From positions 1-64,000 of the forward strand of contig CACHEU010000002.1 of NCBI GenBank assembly GCA_902578935.1: 64,000 bases of DNA. The letters run 5' to 3'. This DNA comes from an uncultured Pelagibacteraceae bacterium (lineage in GTDB: Bacteria; Pseudomonadota; Alphaproteobacteria; Pelagibacterales; Pelagibacteraceae). This document shows positions 9,169 through 18,146 of this stretch, piece after piece. The stretch's first letter is position 1. Each line of letters opens with the position of its first letter. A program made the position numbers and the translations under genes. The notes below the pieces were generated by a model. It was not told where the DNA came from. It saw only the letters and a list, made by a program, of their open reading frames with translations, and made no database searches.

Positions 9169-10563
9169 TCTCAGCTAATTTATCAGCAATATTTTATTTA
9201 ATTTCTGGAATACTTTTTATTCTTGCTCTGAGAGGCTTGTCATCACCTGAAACATCTAGACAGGGTAATTTTTTTGGAATTCTAGGAATGATAATTGCTA
9301 TCACTGTTACATTTTTAACAGTAGGTAATTTTTCAACTGCGATAAATTATGTTTTATTATTTTTGGTAATAGGAGGAGCAATTGGTGCTTTTATTGCCTT
9401 TAAAATACCAATGACAGCAATGCCTGAACTCGTAGCCGGATTTCATAGTCTTGTTGGTCTTGCTGCAGTTTTTGTAGCCATATCAGCTTTTTTAAATCCC
9501 CAGGCATTTAATCTTGGTTTACCAGGTGATATTAAACTTGCAAGTTTAATAGAAATGTCAATTGGTGCTGCAGTAGGGGCAATTACTTTTTCAGGATCAA
9601 TAATAGCTTTCTTAAAACTAAGAGGAATAATGTCCGGTTCACCAATAACTTTTATAGGACAGCATTTTGTTAATTTAATACTAGGAATATCAATTTTTGT
9701 ATTAATCTATTATTTGTGCACAACACAATCAGAAAGTTTCTTTTGGAGCATGATCGCAATATCTTTCTTAATTGGAGTTTTATTAATTATTCCAATTGGT
9801 GGAGCAGATATGCCAGTGGTTATCTCTATGCTTAATTCATACTCAGGTTGGGCTGCTGCTGGAATTGGGTTTACTTTAGAAAATACCGCTTTAATTATAA
9901 CTGGAGCTTTGGTTGGATCTTCAGGGGCGATATTGTCATACATAATGTGCAAAGGTATGAACAGATCTTTTTTTAGCGTCATTCTAGGTGGATTCGGAGG
10001 AGACTCAACTACTAGCAAGGAAAAGAAAAAAGATCAAAAACCAGTTAAAAGCGGTAACGCTGAAGATGCTGCTTTCCTTCTTAAAAATGCTTCTTCGGTA
10101 ATTATAGTTCCTGGATACGGTATGGCTGTTGCACAAGCTCAGCATGCATTGAGAGAAATGGTGGATGCTTTAAAGAAAAAATGACATCAAAGTTTCTTAC
10201 GCTGTACATCCGGTGGCCGGAAGAATGCCAGGGCATATGAATGTTTTATTAGCTGAAGCAAATGTTCCTTACGATGAAGTTTTTGAATTAGATGATATTA
10301 ACAATGACTTTGCAAACACAGACGTTGCATTTGTAATAGGAGCTAATGATGTAACAAATCCTGTTGCCAAAACCGATCCTCAAAGCCCTATTTATGGAAT
10401 GCCAGTCTTGGATGTTGAGAAGTGCAAATCTGTTTTATTTGTAAAAAGAAGTCTATCACCAGGTTATGCAGGGGTCGATAATGAGCTTTTTTATAGAGAG
10501 AATACTCTTATGTTATTTGCTGATGCTAAAAAAATGACAGAAGATATCGTTAAAAACATTTAA
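9165..10563 (+). CDS. pntB: NAD(P) transhydrogenase subunit beta, apparent +1 frameshift at 10176-10181
   Basis: ORFs 9165..10184 and 10213..10563 are the N- and C-terminal parts of PntB; deleting one A from the A6 run gives ...[23 protein letters not shown]. Confidence 0.9.
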
Positions 10564-10565
10564 AT

Positions 10566-11267
10566 ATGCCTAAAACAAAAATATTTTGTGATATTGCTGA
10601 TAGCAAAACAATAAAAGAGTTTAACAAAAAATCAATTGTTGATGGTTTTACAACCAACCCAAGCCTAATGCGAAAAGCGGGAGCAAAGAGTTACGAAAAA
10701 TATTCAAAACTTCTTCTAAAAATTTGTAGAAAGAAGCCAATTTCGCTAGAGGTTTTCGCAGACAGTTTTACCGAAATGGAAAAACAGGCTTTAAAAATAA
10801 ACTCTTGGGGAAAAAATATTTATGTGAAAATTCCTGTGATTAACAGCAAAGGAAAATTTACCGGACAACTAATAAAGAAATTAAATAAAAAGAAAATTAA
10901 GCTTAATATTACAGCAGTTTATACAGTTGCTCAGGTTAAGAAAATCAATAAATGTCTTGACAATAGAACCAAGTCTATAATTTCGATTTTTTCAGGCCGT
11001 ATGGCAGATGTAGGAAAAGATCCTGTTCCAATTATTAAAAAAGCAGTTCAAGTAACAAGAAGTAAGAATAAAGTTGAGATTCTTTGGGCCAGCACAAGAG
11101 AACCTTACAATTTTACACAGGCTCAGCAACTAGGGTGTCAAATTATAACTATGCCACCAAAGGTGATTGAAAAAGTTTGTAATTTTGGAAAATCGTTTGA
11201 TCGGCTAACCAAAGATACAGTCAAGGCTTTTCTACAAGATAGCAGAAAATCAAGATTTAAAATCTAA
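10566..11267 (+). CDS. tal: Transaldolase / fructose-6-phosphate aldolase family
   Basis: FCDIADSKTIKEFNKKSIVDGFTTNPSLMRKAG; YVKIPVINSKG; LNITAVYT. Confidence 0.85.
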   Translation: MPKTKIFCDIADSKTIKEFNKKSIVDGFTTNPSLMRKAGAKSYEKYSKLLLKICRKKPISLEVFADSFTEMEKQALKINSWGKNIYVKIPVINSKGKFTGQLIKKLNKKKIKLNITAVYTVAQVKKINKCLDNRTKSIISIFSGRMADVGKDPVPIIKKAVQVTRSKNKVEILWASTREPYNFTQAQQLGCQIITMPPKVIEKVCNFGKSFDRLTKDTVKAFLQDSRKSRFKI

Positions 11268-12026
11268 ATAAAGTCTAAGTTTATTTTTCCTAAAGTCTTA
11301 AAATCAACCCTAATTTTATCACCTTTGTTTATTTTCATCGGTTGAATTACTGATCCGGTCATAAACCAGTCTCCCTTTTTAAAAGTAACGGGATTATTTT
11401 TAAATTCATTGATAATACATTTAATAGCTTCAGTCGGATGAGCTCTTTTTTCCCAAGCACTGGTTATTTTTCCATTTAAATCAACCTCAACCTCTATTGA
11501 ATTTAAATTAATATTATCAAGATTTTGAATTTTGTCTCCAACAACAATAGCTCCAGCCCCACCATTGTCTGCAACATTTAAAAAACATTAGTTCTTGGCT
11601 ATTTAAATTTTTTTTAGAATCAGGTTTAACACGAGTTGAAACTAATTCTAAAGATATGTAGATATCATAGTTGTCTTTTTTATTTTCAGCACCTGGAACC
11701 ATTTTAGTATCTTCTAAGAATTTTAACGCAAACTCGCACTCAAGAATACAGTGCGGTACTTTATTATACTGAATTTTTAACGGGTTCATCAAAACGGTTT
11801 CATCTATAATTTTACCAATCATGGGACCATCAACATTTGCACCTTCTTGCAATTTTTTAGTAACCATACCTATTTTCCATCCCACGGTTTTTTTGTTGAG
11901 GGTTTTGTGGAACTCTTTTTGAATTAAGTAAGATTCTTTCCGATTTTTTGGATATTCTTCAGCATTAAGATTTATTAAATCTTTTTTTGTCCATGCATCT
12001 GCTAACTTTTCTCCTAATTTATTCAT
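11264..12026 (-). CDS. 2-keto-4-pentenoate hydratase / fumarylacetoacetate hydrolase-family protein, apparent frameshift at 11580-11585
   Basis: ORF 11517..12026 gives N-terminal part; alternate frame continues NVADNGGAGAIVVGDKIQNLDN...KTLGKINLDFI to stop at 11264-11266. Confidence 0.75.
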
Positions 12027-12038
12027 AGTTTTAATTCC

Positions 12039-12115
<77 letters not shown>

Positions 12116-12128
12116 TCAAAAAAAAATA

Positions 12129-12332
12129 TTAGGCTTTTTTTACGTTTATTGCCTGCAATTTAGCATTTTCTTCTTTGATTTCAAACCTAAGTCTTTGGTT
12201 TTCTTTAAGAATTCGTAGCTTAGATTTTTCCAAAGAGGATACGTGTAGAAATATGTCTCTATCGGTTTTGTCTTCCGATATAAATCCGTAACCTTTTTTT
12301 GCATTAAACCATTTTACCTTGCCTGAAGGCAT
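12129..12332 (-). CDS. Cold-shock protein
   Basis: GKVKWFNAKKGYGFISEDKTDRDIFLHVSSLE CSD motif. Confidence 0.95.
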   Translation of the reverse strand: MPSGKVKWFNAKKGYGFISEDKTDRDIFLHVSSLEKSKLRILKENQRLRFEIKEENAKLQAINVKKA

Positions 12333-12356
12333 AATATTCTCCTGTAGTTTTTTGAA

Positions 12357-12551
12357 TTATATTCTATTTTTTAGTCGCTGAAACTTTTTAACTCTTTTCA
12401 TATTTTCAAGCTTAATTCTCTTCTTCTTTTCAGAAGGCTTTTCATAGTTGCTTTTCATCTTTATAATTTTAAAAAAACCTTCTTTTTGAAGCTTTCTCTT
12501 TAAAATTCTGAGAGCCTGTTCAACATTGTTATCTTTAACGTCTATTTTAAT
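12357..12551 (-). CDS. rpsU: 30S ribosomal protein S21, apparent ATT start codon
   Basis: (I/M)KIDVKDNNVEQALRILKRKLQKEGFFKIIKMKSNYEKPSEKKKRIKLENMKRVKKFQRLKNRI; AAGGAGG 4 nt upstream of ATT; in-frame TAA at 12561-12563; absent from ORF track. Confidence 0.85.
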   Translation of the reverse strand: MKIDVKDNNVEQALRILKRKLQKEGFFKIIKMKSNYEKPSEKKKRIKLENMKRVKKFQRLKNRI

Positions 12552-12612
12552 AAATCCTCCTTAATTTCCATGGGTAGTTATCATGATGGGTGAATATTGT
12601 CTATAAAAGATT

Positions 12613-13101
12613 TTAATAAGGCCTTTTTGGAATTTTACTTTCGAATTCGGATCTATATTTTTTTAGTTTTTCTCTAATTTTTGGATATTTTCGACTTAAA
12701 ATAGCGATAGCAAATAGCGCTGAATTTTTGGCTCCAGCCTTCCCAATGGCTAAAGTTGCCACTGGAACACCAGCTGGCATTTGTACAGTTGAGAGAAGGC
12801 TATCTATACCATCTGTTACACTGGGCATAGGTACACCTAACACTGGTATGGTTGTTAAAGCAGCTGTTACACCTGCTAAATGTGCTGCTCCACCAGCAGC
12901 CGCAATAATTACTTCATAATCTTTTTTTTCAGCCTCAGAAATAAATCTTTCTAATCTTTTTGGGGTTCTGTGCGCAGATATTACTCTTACATCAAACTTT
13001 ATTTTGAAAAGTTTAAAAATGTCACAAGTGTTTTTCATCACCTCCCAGTCGGATTTACTACCCATTATTATACCTACAGTAGGTTCCTTAATTGACTTCA
13101 C
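12613..13101 (-). CDS. purE: 5-(carboxyamino)imidazole ribonucleotide mutase
   Basis: VGIIMGSKSDWEVM...VISAHRTPKR...AAAGGAAHLAGV; GTG start. Confidence 0.95.
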   Translation of the reverse strand: MKSIKEPTVGIIMGSKSDWEVMKNTCDIFKLFKIKFDVRVISAHRTPKRLERFISEAEKKDYEVIIAAAGGAAHLAGVTAALTTIPVLGVPMPSVTDGIDSLLSTVQMPAGVPVATLAIGKAGAKNSALFAIAILSRKYPKIREKLKKYRSEFESKIPKRPY

Positions 13102-13694
13102 TTGTGTCTTTCGCTGCTTCTTCTTTTAATTTTTTTTCTTTTTCTTTTAATTTCTTTTCTCTTTTTACTCTTCTATCAGCTTTCTCTACTGCTTTTTCAA
13201 ACTGTAATTGACTACACAAACTTAAAATTACAGGATCTTTTGCTGATAAACTTGAAAAAATTCCAATAAGTTCTATTGCGGATAAGCGCTACCGTACCTT
13301 TTGTGCTACCAACCAGTTTTGCAATTTGACCATCAGAAAGTTGTGGAAAATTTTTTACAAGCCACAGCACTGCATCTGGTCTATCTTTTCTTTTAGATAT
13401 TGGGGTGTACTTTGATTTTTTTCTTTCGCTAGATACAACAATCTCTTGATTTTTTTTTGATAGGCTTAAAGGTCTTTCATGATTTTCTGAACACAAATTT
13501 ATTTCGTCCCTTGTTAATTGACCAGCTAAAATAGGATTATAGGCTTTTATTCCTTTTGCAACATCGCCATCAGCTATACCTTTAACCTCTAGTTCATGTA
13601 AATTGCAAAAATTTGCAATTTGCTTAAAGCTTAATGTGGTATTTTCTACAAGCCAAACAGCTGTAGCTTTTGGCATAAATGGGCCATCTGACAT
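13088..13694 (-). CDS. DUF1013 family protein, apparent frameshift at 13255-13260
   Basis: MSDGPFMPKATAVWLVENTTLSFKQIANFC...ADGDVAKGIKAYNPI; removing one base of the run continues NFSSLSAKDPVILSLCSQLQFEKAVEKADRRVKREKK... to stop 13088-13090. Confidence 0.8.
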
Positions 13695-13697
13695 AAC

Positions 13698-13925
13698 TTA
13701 ATTTTTCTGTTTTCTTAAATTACTAAATTTTTTATTGTATTTGCTAACCCGTCCTTTATCTAAAATTTTTTGGCTTCCACCTGTCCAAGCGGAATGGGAT
13801 TTTGGATCGATATCAAGTTTTAAAGTATCGCCTTCTTTACCCCAGGTTGACATAGTTTCAAAACCTGAACCGTCTGTCATTACAACTTTAATTTTATGAT
13901 AGTTTGGATGGATCTTTTTTTTCAT
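13698..13925 (-). CDS. rpmE: 50S ribosomal protein L31
   Basis: [20 protein letters not shown]...[10 protein letters not shown]. Confidence 0.93.
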   Translation of the reverse strand: MKKKIHPNYHKIKVVMTDGSGFETMSTWGKEGDTLKLDIDPKSHSAWTGGSQKILDKGRVSKYNKKFSNLRKQKN

Positions 13926-13970
13926 TTCAAATGATTATTATAATAATATTTTATATTGCTCAATATTTTT

Positions 13971-14750
13971 CTATAACAAATTTCTTAATTCTTTATGTAT
14001 TTTTGAGTTGCTTGCTAAAATATCAACTTTTTCCTTGTTAAATCCCTCATCATTAATGCTCTCAATAAACCCTCCAGATTCTTTAACTATAATTACACCT
14101 GCCGCTATGTCCCAGTAGTTTATCTCTCTTTGCCAGTAACCGTCATACCTTCCTGTAGCTACGTAAGCGAGATCTAATGCTGCACTTCCAGATTTTCTTA
14201 TATGAGCATTTGTTTTCATAGAAATTTTTTTGTACTCATCCAGTATAGATTCTTTTTTCTTACTAGCAGCTTTGGGTCCACCAGTTACTAAACATGCGAT
14301 TTTAAAATCTGATTTATTTGAAACTCTAATTCTGGAATTATTTAAGTAAGCGCCCGACCCTTTATGTGCGGAAAACATCTCATTTTTTATAGGATCAAAA
14401 ATTATTCCGGAAATTATTTCTCCATTTTCTTCATAACCAACAGAAATAGCAAAATGAGGCAAACCATTTAGAAAATTAAAAGTTCCATCTATCGGGTCAA
14501 TGATCCATCTTTTATCTTTATTTTTTCCTTCTATTAATCCTGTTTCCTCAGTTAAGAATGAATATTCTGATTTTTCAAGTTCACGAATTATTATTTTTTC
14601 CACACGTTTATCCGAAGCTGTTACAAAGTCTCCTGGACCCTTTTCTGAAACTTGAAGTTTTTCAATTTCACCAAAATCTCTAATTAAAACTTTAGAGGCC
14701 TTCATACAAGCTTTGTACATCAAATTAATTTGAGGAGAATTGATTTTCAT
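13971..14750 (-). CDS. suhB: Inositol monophosphatase family protein
   Basis: WIIDPIDGTFNFLNGLPHFAISVG; WDIAAGVIIVKESGG. Confidence 0.93.
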   Translation of the reverse strand: MKINSPQINLMYKACMKASKVLIRDFGEIEKLQVSEKGPGDFVTASDKRVEKIIIRELEKSEYSFLTEETGLIEGKNKDKRWIIDPIDGTFNFLNGLPHFAISVGYEENGEIISGIIFDPIKNEMFSAHKGSGAYLNNSRIRVSNKSDFKIACLVTGGPKAASKKKESILDEYKKISMKTNAHIRKSGSAALDLAYVATGRYDGYWQREINYWDIAAGVIIVKESGGFIESINDEGFNKEKVDILASNSKIHKELRNLL

Positions 14751-15313
14751 TAATTTATTTTTTTTACGTACTCTAGAGTTCTTGTGTCTAAGATTATTTT
14801 ATTTCCTTCTTCCACAAAAGGGGGAACCATAATATCTAAACCATTTTTTAGTTTGGCGGGTTTATATGAAGAAGCTGCAGTCTGTCCTTTAACAACTCCT
14901 TCTGTGCTTTCGATTTCACATTCAATATTTGTTGGCAAATCTACGGAAAGTGGTTTCTCTTCAAGAAAAGAGATTGTTACTTTTAGATTTTCGCTTAAAA
15001 GTTTTAGCTTTTCTCCTAATAATTCTTTTTTAAGAGAAATTTGTTCAAAATTTTCTGGATCCATGAAAAAACATCCATTGTCATCAGAGTATAAAAAATT
15101 AAATTCCTTTTCCTCAAGTTGAGCTCGTTCAATATTTTCGCTAGACCTGAATCTTTGATTAAGCTTTGTTCCTTTTGTAAGACTTTTTAATTCCACTTGA
15201 TTAAAAGCACCACCCTTGCCAGGCTTAACATGCTGAGCTTTAAGAACTGTCCAGTGATCATTATTGAGTTCAATGATCATTCCAGGCTTGATTTCATTTC
15301 CTTGTATTTTCAT
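14750..15313 (-). CDS. efp: Elongation factor P
   Basis: KPGMIIELNNDHWTVLKAQHVKPGKGGAF. Confidence 0.95.
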   Translation of the reverse strand: MKIQGNEIKPGMIIELNNDHWTVLKAQHVKPGKGGAFNQVELKSLTKGTKLNQRFRSSENIERAQLEEKEFNFLYSDDNGCFFMDPENFEQISLKKELLGEKLKLLSENLKVTISFLEEKPLSVDLPTNIECEIESTEGVVKGQTAASSYKPAKLKNGLDIMVPPFVEEGNKIILDTRTLEYVKKIN

Positions 15314-15314
15314 T

Positions 15315-15920
15315 TTAACTAAATTTTCTAATAGCTTTTTTCGGTTTTAAGCGTGGGTTATTCCAAATATAACTTGATATTGCAAGGTAATTTACTCCAA
15401 ATTTCATTAAACTTCTGTAATTTTTATTATTAATTCCACCAATGGCAACAATAGGCAAATTAGTTCTTTGTTTAGACCATTTTACTAAATTCTTTTGAGC
15501 TTTCTTTGCGTTAGGTTTTAACTTGGATTTAAAGAATGATCCTAGCGCTATGTAGTCGGGCTTTTCCTTTATAGCATTTAATATTAATTTTTTTGAACCA
15601 TGACATGTTATTCCGATTATTTTGTTTTTTTTTAATAAGTTTCTTGCATTTTTTATTGATCCATCAGATTGACCTAGATGGCATCCATCAGCATTAATTT
15701 TTTTTGCCAACACTGGTAAATCATTAATTATTAGCTTAACTTTATATTTTTTTGTAATTCCCTTAACTTTTTTTGCAATCTTAAGCAGTTTTGAATTTGA
15801 ATGTTTTTTGAGTCTTAATTGAAAGTATCTTACTTTTTTCGATGAAAGAACCTCTGCTAAGTCTTTATAGAAGTGTTTGTTGATTTTACTAGGCGATATT
15901 AGATATAAAAACCTTCTCAA
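15315..15920 (-). CDS. thiE: Thiamine phosphate synthase
   Basis: INDLPVLAKKINADGCHLGQSDGS; GITCHG; IALGSFFKSKLK; VAIGGINNKN. Confidence 0.9.
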   Translation of the reverse strand: MRRFLYLISPSKINKHFYKDLAEVLSSKKVRYFQLRLKKHSNSKLLKIAKKVKGITKKYKVKLIINDLPVLAKKINADGCHLGQSDGSIKNARNLLKKNKIIGITCHGSKKLILNAIKEKPDYIALGSFFKSKLKPNAKKAQKNLVKWSKQRTNLPIVAIGGINNKNYRSLMKFGVNYLAISSYIWNNPRLKPKKAIRKFS

Positions 15921-15922
15921 TT

Positions 15923-16939
15923 TTAAGCCGCAAAACTTTGCTCAAGCTTTTCATTCCATTTTGCTTCTGTTGAAGCACCATTCATTTTAGCTCTATGATC
16001 AAAAACTTTTTGAATTTTAGCTATGTCTTTCATGGATTTTGCCCAGGTTTTCAAAGCTGATTGCTGTAAGGCTCGACCATAAGAAAATGTAAAATGAAAA
16101 GAAGTGTCATTAATTTTATTAATTGCATTTAAATTTTTTGTTGCCTCTACTTCGCTTTGACCTCCGGACAGAAAAGCAACTCCAGGAACTTCGCTTGGCA
16201 TGTTCTTTTTAAGACATTCTAACGTTTTTTTCGCTATCTCTTCCGTAGTAGCTTTTTGTTTACAATTTGCGCCTGGCAATATCATATTTGGTTTAAGAAC
16301 TGTTCCTTTAAGATTAACATTGTGGATTGCAAGTTCTTTGTAGCATTCGACTAAAACTCTACTAGTAACATCATAGCATTTATCAATCGTATGGTCTCCA
16401 TCCATTAAAACTTCAGGCTCTACTATTGGAACCATTTTTGCTTCTTGTACCAATGCAGCATATCTTGCTAGAGCGTGAGCATTGGATTTTATACACTGTT
16501 CACTCGGATGTTTGGAAGAGATCGAATAAACAGCACGCCATTTAGCAAATCTTGCGCCTAATTTATAATATTCTTCCATTCTTCCTCTTAAACCATCTAA
16601 GCCCTCTGTAACTTTTTCTTTATCTGAACCAGCTAGAAGTTTTGCTCCTTTATCGACTTTGATGCCAGGAATAGATCCGCTTTTTTTTATTAATTCTGGA
16701 ATGGAAAGTCCACTACTTGATGTTTGTCTTATAGTTTCATCAAACAATATAACCCCACTTATACAGTTTTTCATCGAACCTGACGCAAACAATGTTTCTC
16801 TAAAATGAAGTCTATTTTTTTCAGTACATTCTATATTGACACTCTTTAATCTTTTTTCCATTGTGCCAGTGCTTTCATCGGCAGCAAGTATTCCCTTGCC
16901 CTTAACAACCATTTGCTTTGCTATTTCTTCTATATTCAT
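15923..16939 (-). CDS. fbaB: Fructose-bisphosphate aldolase class I
   Basis: GKGILAADESTGTMEKRLKSV...RFAKWRAVYSI...VEPEVLMDGDH...LKPNMILPG; SGGQSE. Confidence 0.95.
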   Translation of the reverse strand: MNIEEIAKQMVVKGKGILAADESTGTMEKRLKSVNIECTEKNRLHFRETLFASGSMKNCISGVILFDETIRQTSSSGLSIPELIKKSGSIPGIKVDKGAKLLAGSDKEKVTEGLDGLRGRMEEYYKLGARFAKWRAVYSISSKHPSEQCIKSNAHALARYAALVQEAKMVPIVEPEVLMDGDHTIDKCYDVTSRVLVECYKELAIHNVNLKGTVLKPNMILPGANCKQKATTEEIAKKTLECLKKNMPSEVPGVAFLSGGQSEVEATKNLNAINKINDTSFHFTFSYGRALQQSALKTWAKSMKDIAKIQKVFDHRAKMNGASTEAKWNEKLEQSFAA

Positions 16940-16944
16940 AAATT

Positions 16945-18138
16945 TTAATTTTTCTTTAACACTTTTATACCAGGCAGCTCTTTACCTTCAAGAGATTCTA
17001 GGAATGCACCGCCAGCTGTTGATAAATGCGTAAAAACCTTTTCCATTCCAGTATTTTTAATCGTAGCAATAGTGTCTCCACCACCGACAATTGATATTAG
17101 AGACTTTGATTTTGTATTTTCAGCAATTTTTTTTGCTATAGATAGAGAGCCAGTTGAAAAATTTTTATTTTCATAATATCCCGCCGGTCCATTCCAAAAT
17201 ACTGTATTGGAGGCGTCTATAGTTTTATTTATTAAATCTATCGTGTTTTTTCCGATGTCTAAAATCATATCTTCCGAACCTATATCCTTTAAAGATTTAT
17301 AGGTCGGATGCCCATTAATACTAGAAGAGGTGTTGCAATCTACAGGAATAATAATGTTACATTTATTTTTTTCAGCCAATGTGTTTATATTTTTTACAGT
17401 ATTTTCCGATCCTTTCTCAACAAGAGAAGCACCAATATTTATCCCTTTGAATTTAAGAAAATTATTTGCCATCGCCCCTACAATTACAAGATTGTCTGAA
17501 CTTTCTAGCAAGCTTGATAAAACATTTATTTTAGTCGAAACTTTAGAACCACCAATTATACAAGTGACTGGTTTTTTTTTATTCTTTATTATCAAATTAA
17601 TTGATCGAATTTCTTTTTCTAAAATAGGACCACCATAACTATCAATAAATTTAGTTATTTTATGCACAGAGGCCTGTTTTCTATGTGAACAAGAAAAAGC
17701 TTCATTTATATAAATGTCACCAAGTTTTGAAAGATTTTTTGCAAAAATTTCATCGTCACTTTCTTCTTCTTTAAAGAAACGAATATTTTCAAACAATAAA
17801 ACTTCGCCGGGTTTTAATTTATTTGAAGCATCCATTGCTTTGGAGTCAATCTTTTCTTGATAAAAATAAACTTTTCCATTCAATTTTTTTTCTAAATAAT
17901 TAAATATTGGCTTCATTGATAATTCTGAAACTACCTTTCCTTTTGGTCTTCCAAGGTGTGATAACAAAACAACTTTAGCCTTATCTTCTATTAATTTATT
18001 TACAAAAGATTCAATAATTTCAATTCTGGTATAATCATCTATTTTTGAATTGTTGATTGGTACGTTGAGATCCAGTCTAACAATAACACGTTTGCTATTA
18101 ACAGGAATGTCCTTAGAAAAAATTTTTAAATCAGACAT
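16945..18138 (-). CDS. pgk: Phosphoglycerate kinase
   Basis: RVIVRLDLNVP...VVLLSHLGRPKGK...FWNGPAGYYE...SIVGGGDT. Confidence 0.96.
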   Translation of the reverse strand: MSDLKIFSKDIPVNSKRVIVRLDLNVPINNSKIDDYTRIEIIESFVNKLIEDKAKVVLLSHLGRPKGKVVSELSMKPIFNYLEKKLNGKVYFYQEKIDSKAMDASNKLKPGEVLLFENIRFFKEEESDDEIFAKNLSKLGDIYINEAFSCSHRKQASVHKITKFIDSYGGPILEKEIRSINLIIKNKKKPVTCIIGGSKVSTKINVLSSLLESSDNLVIVGAMANNFLKFKGINIGASLVEKGSENTVKNINTLAEKNKCNIIIPVDCNTSSSINGHPTYKSLKDIGSEDMILDIGKNTIDLINKTIDASNTVFWNGPAGYYENKNFSTGSLSIAKKIAENTKSKSLISIVGGGDTIATIKNTGMEKVFTHLSTAGGAFLESLEGKELPGIKVLKKN

Positions 18139-18146
18139 TTGTCCAA

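Noticed and set aside
10213-10563. Independent short gene after pntB
   Set aside because: Sequence is the PntB NADP-binding C-terminus; explained by a homopolymer frameshift.
11264-12026. Hydratase as a true pseudogene
   Set aside because: Single-base homopolymer event with intact coding downstream; similar events in essential genes suggest sequencing error.
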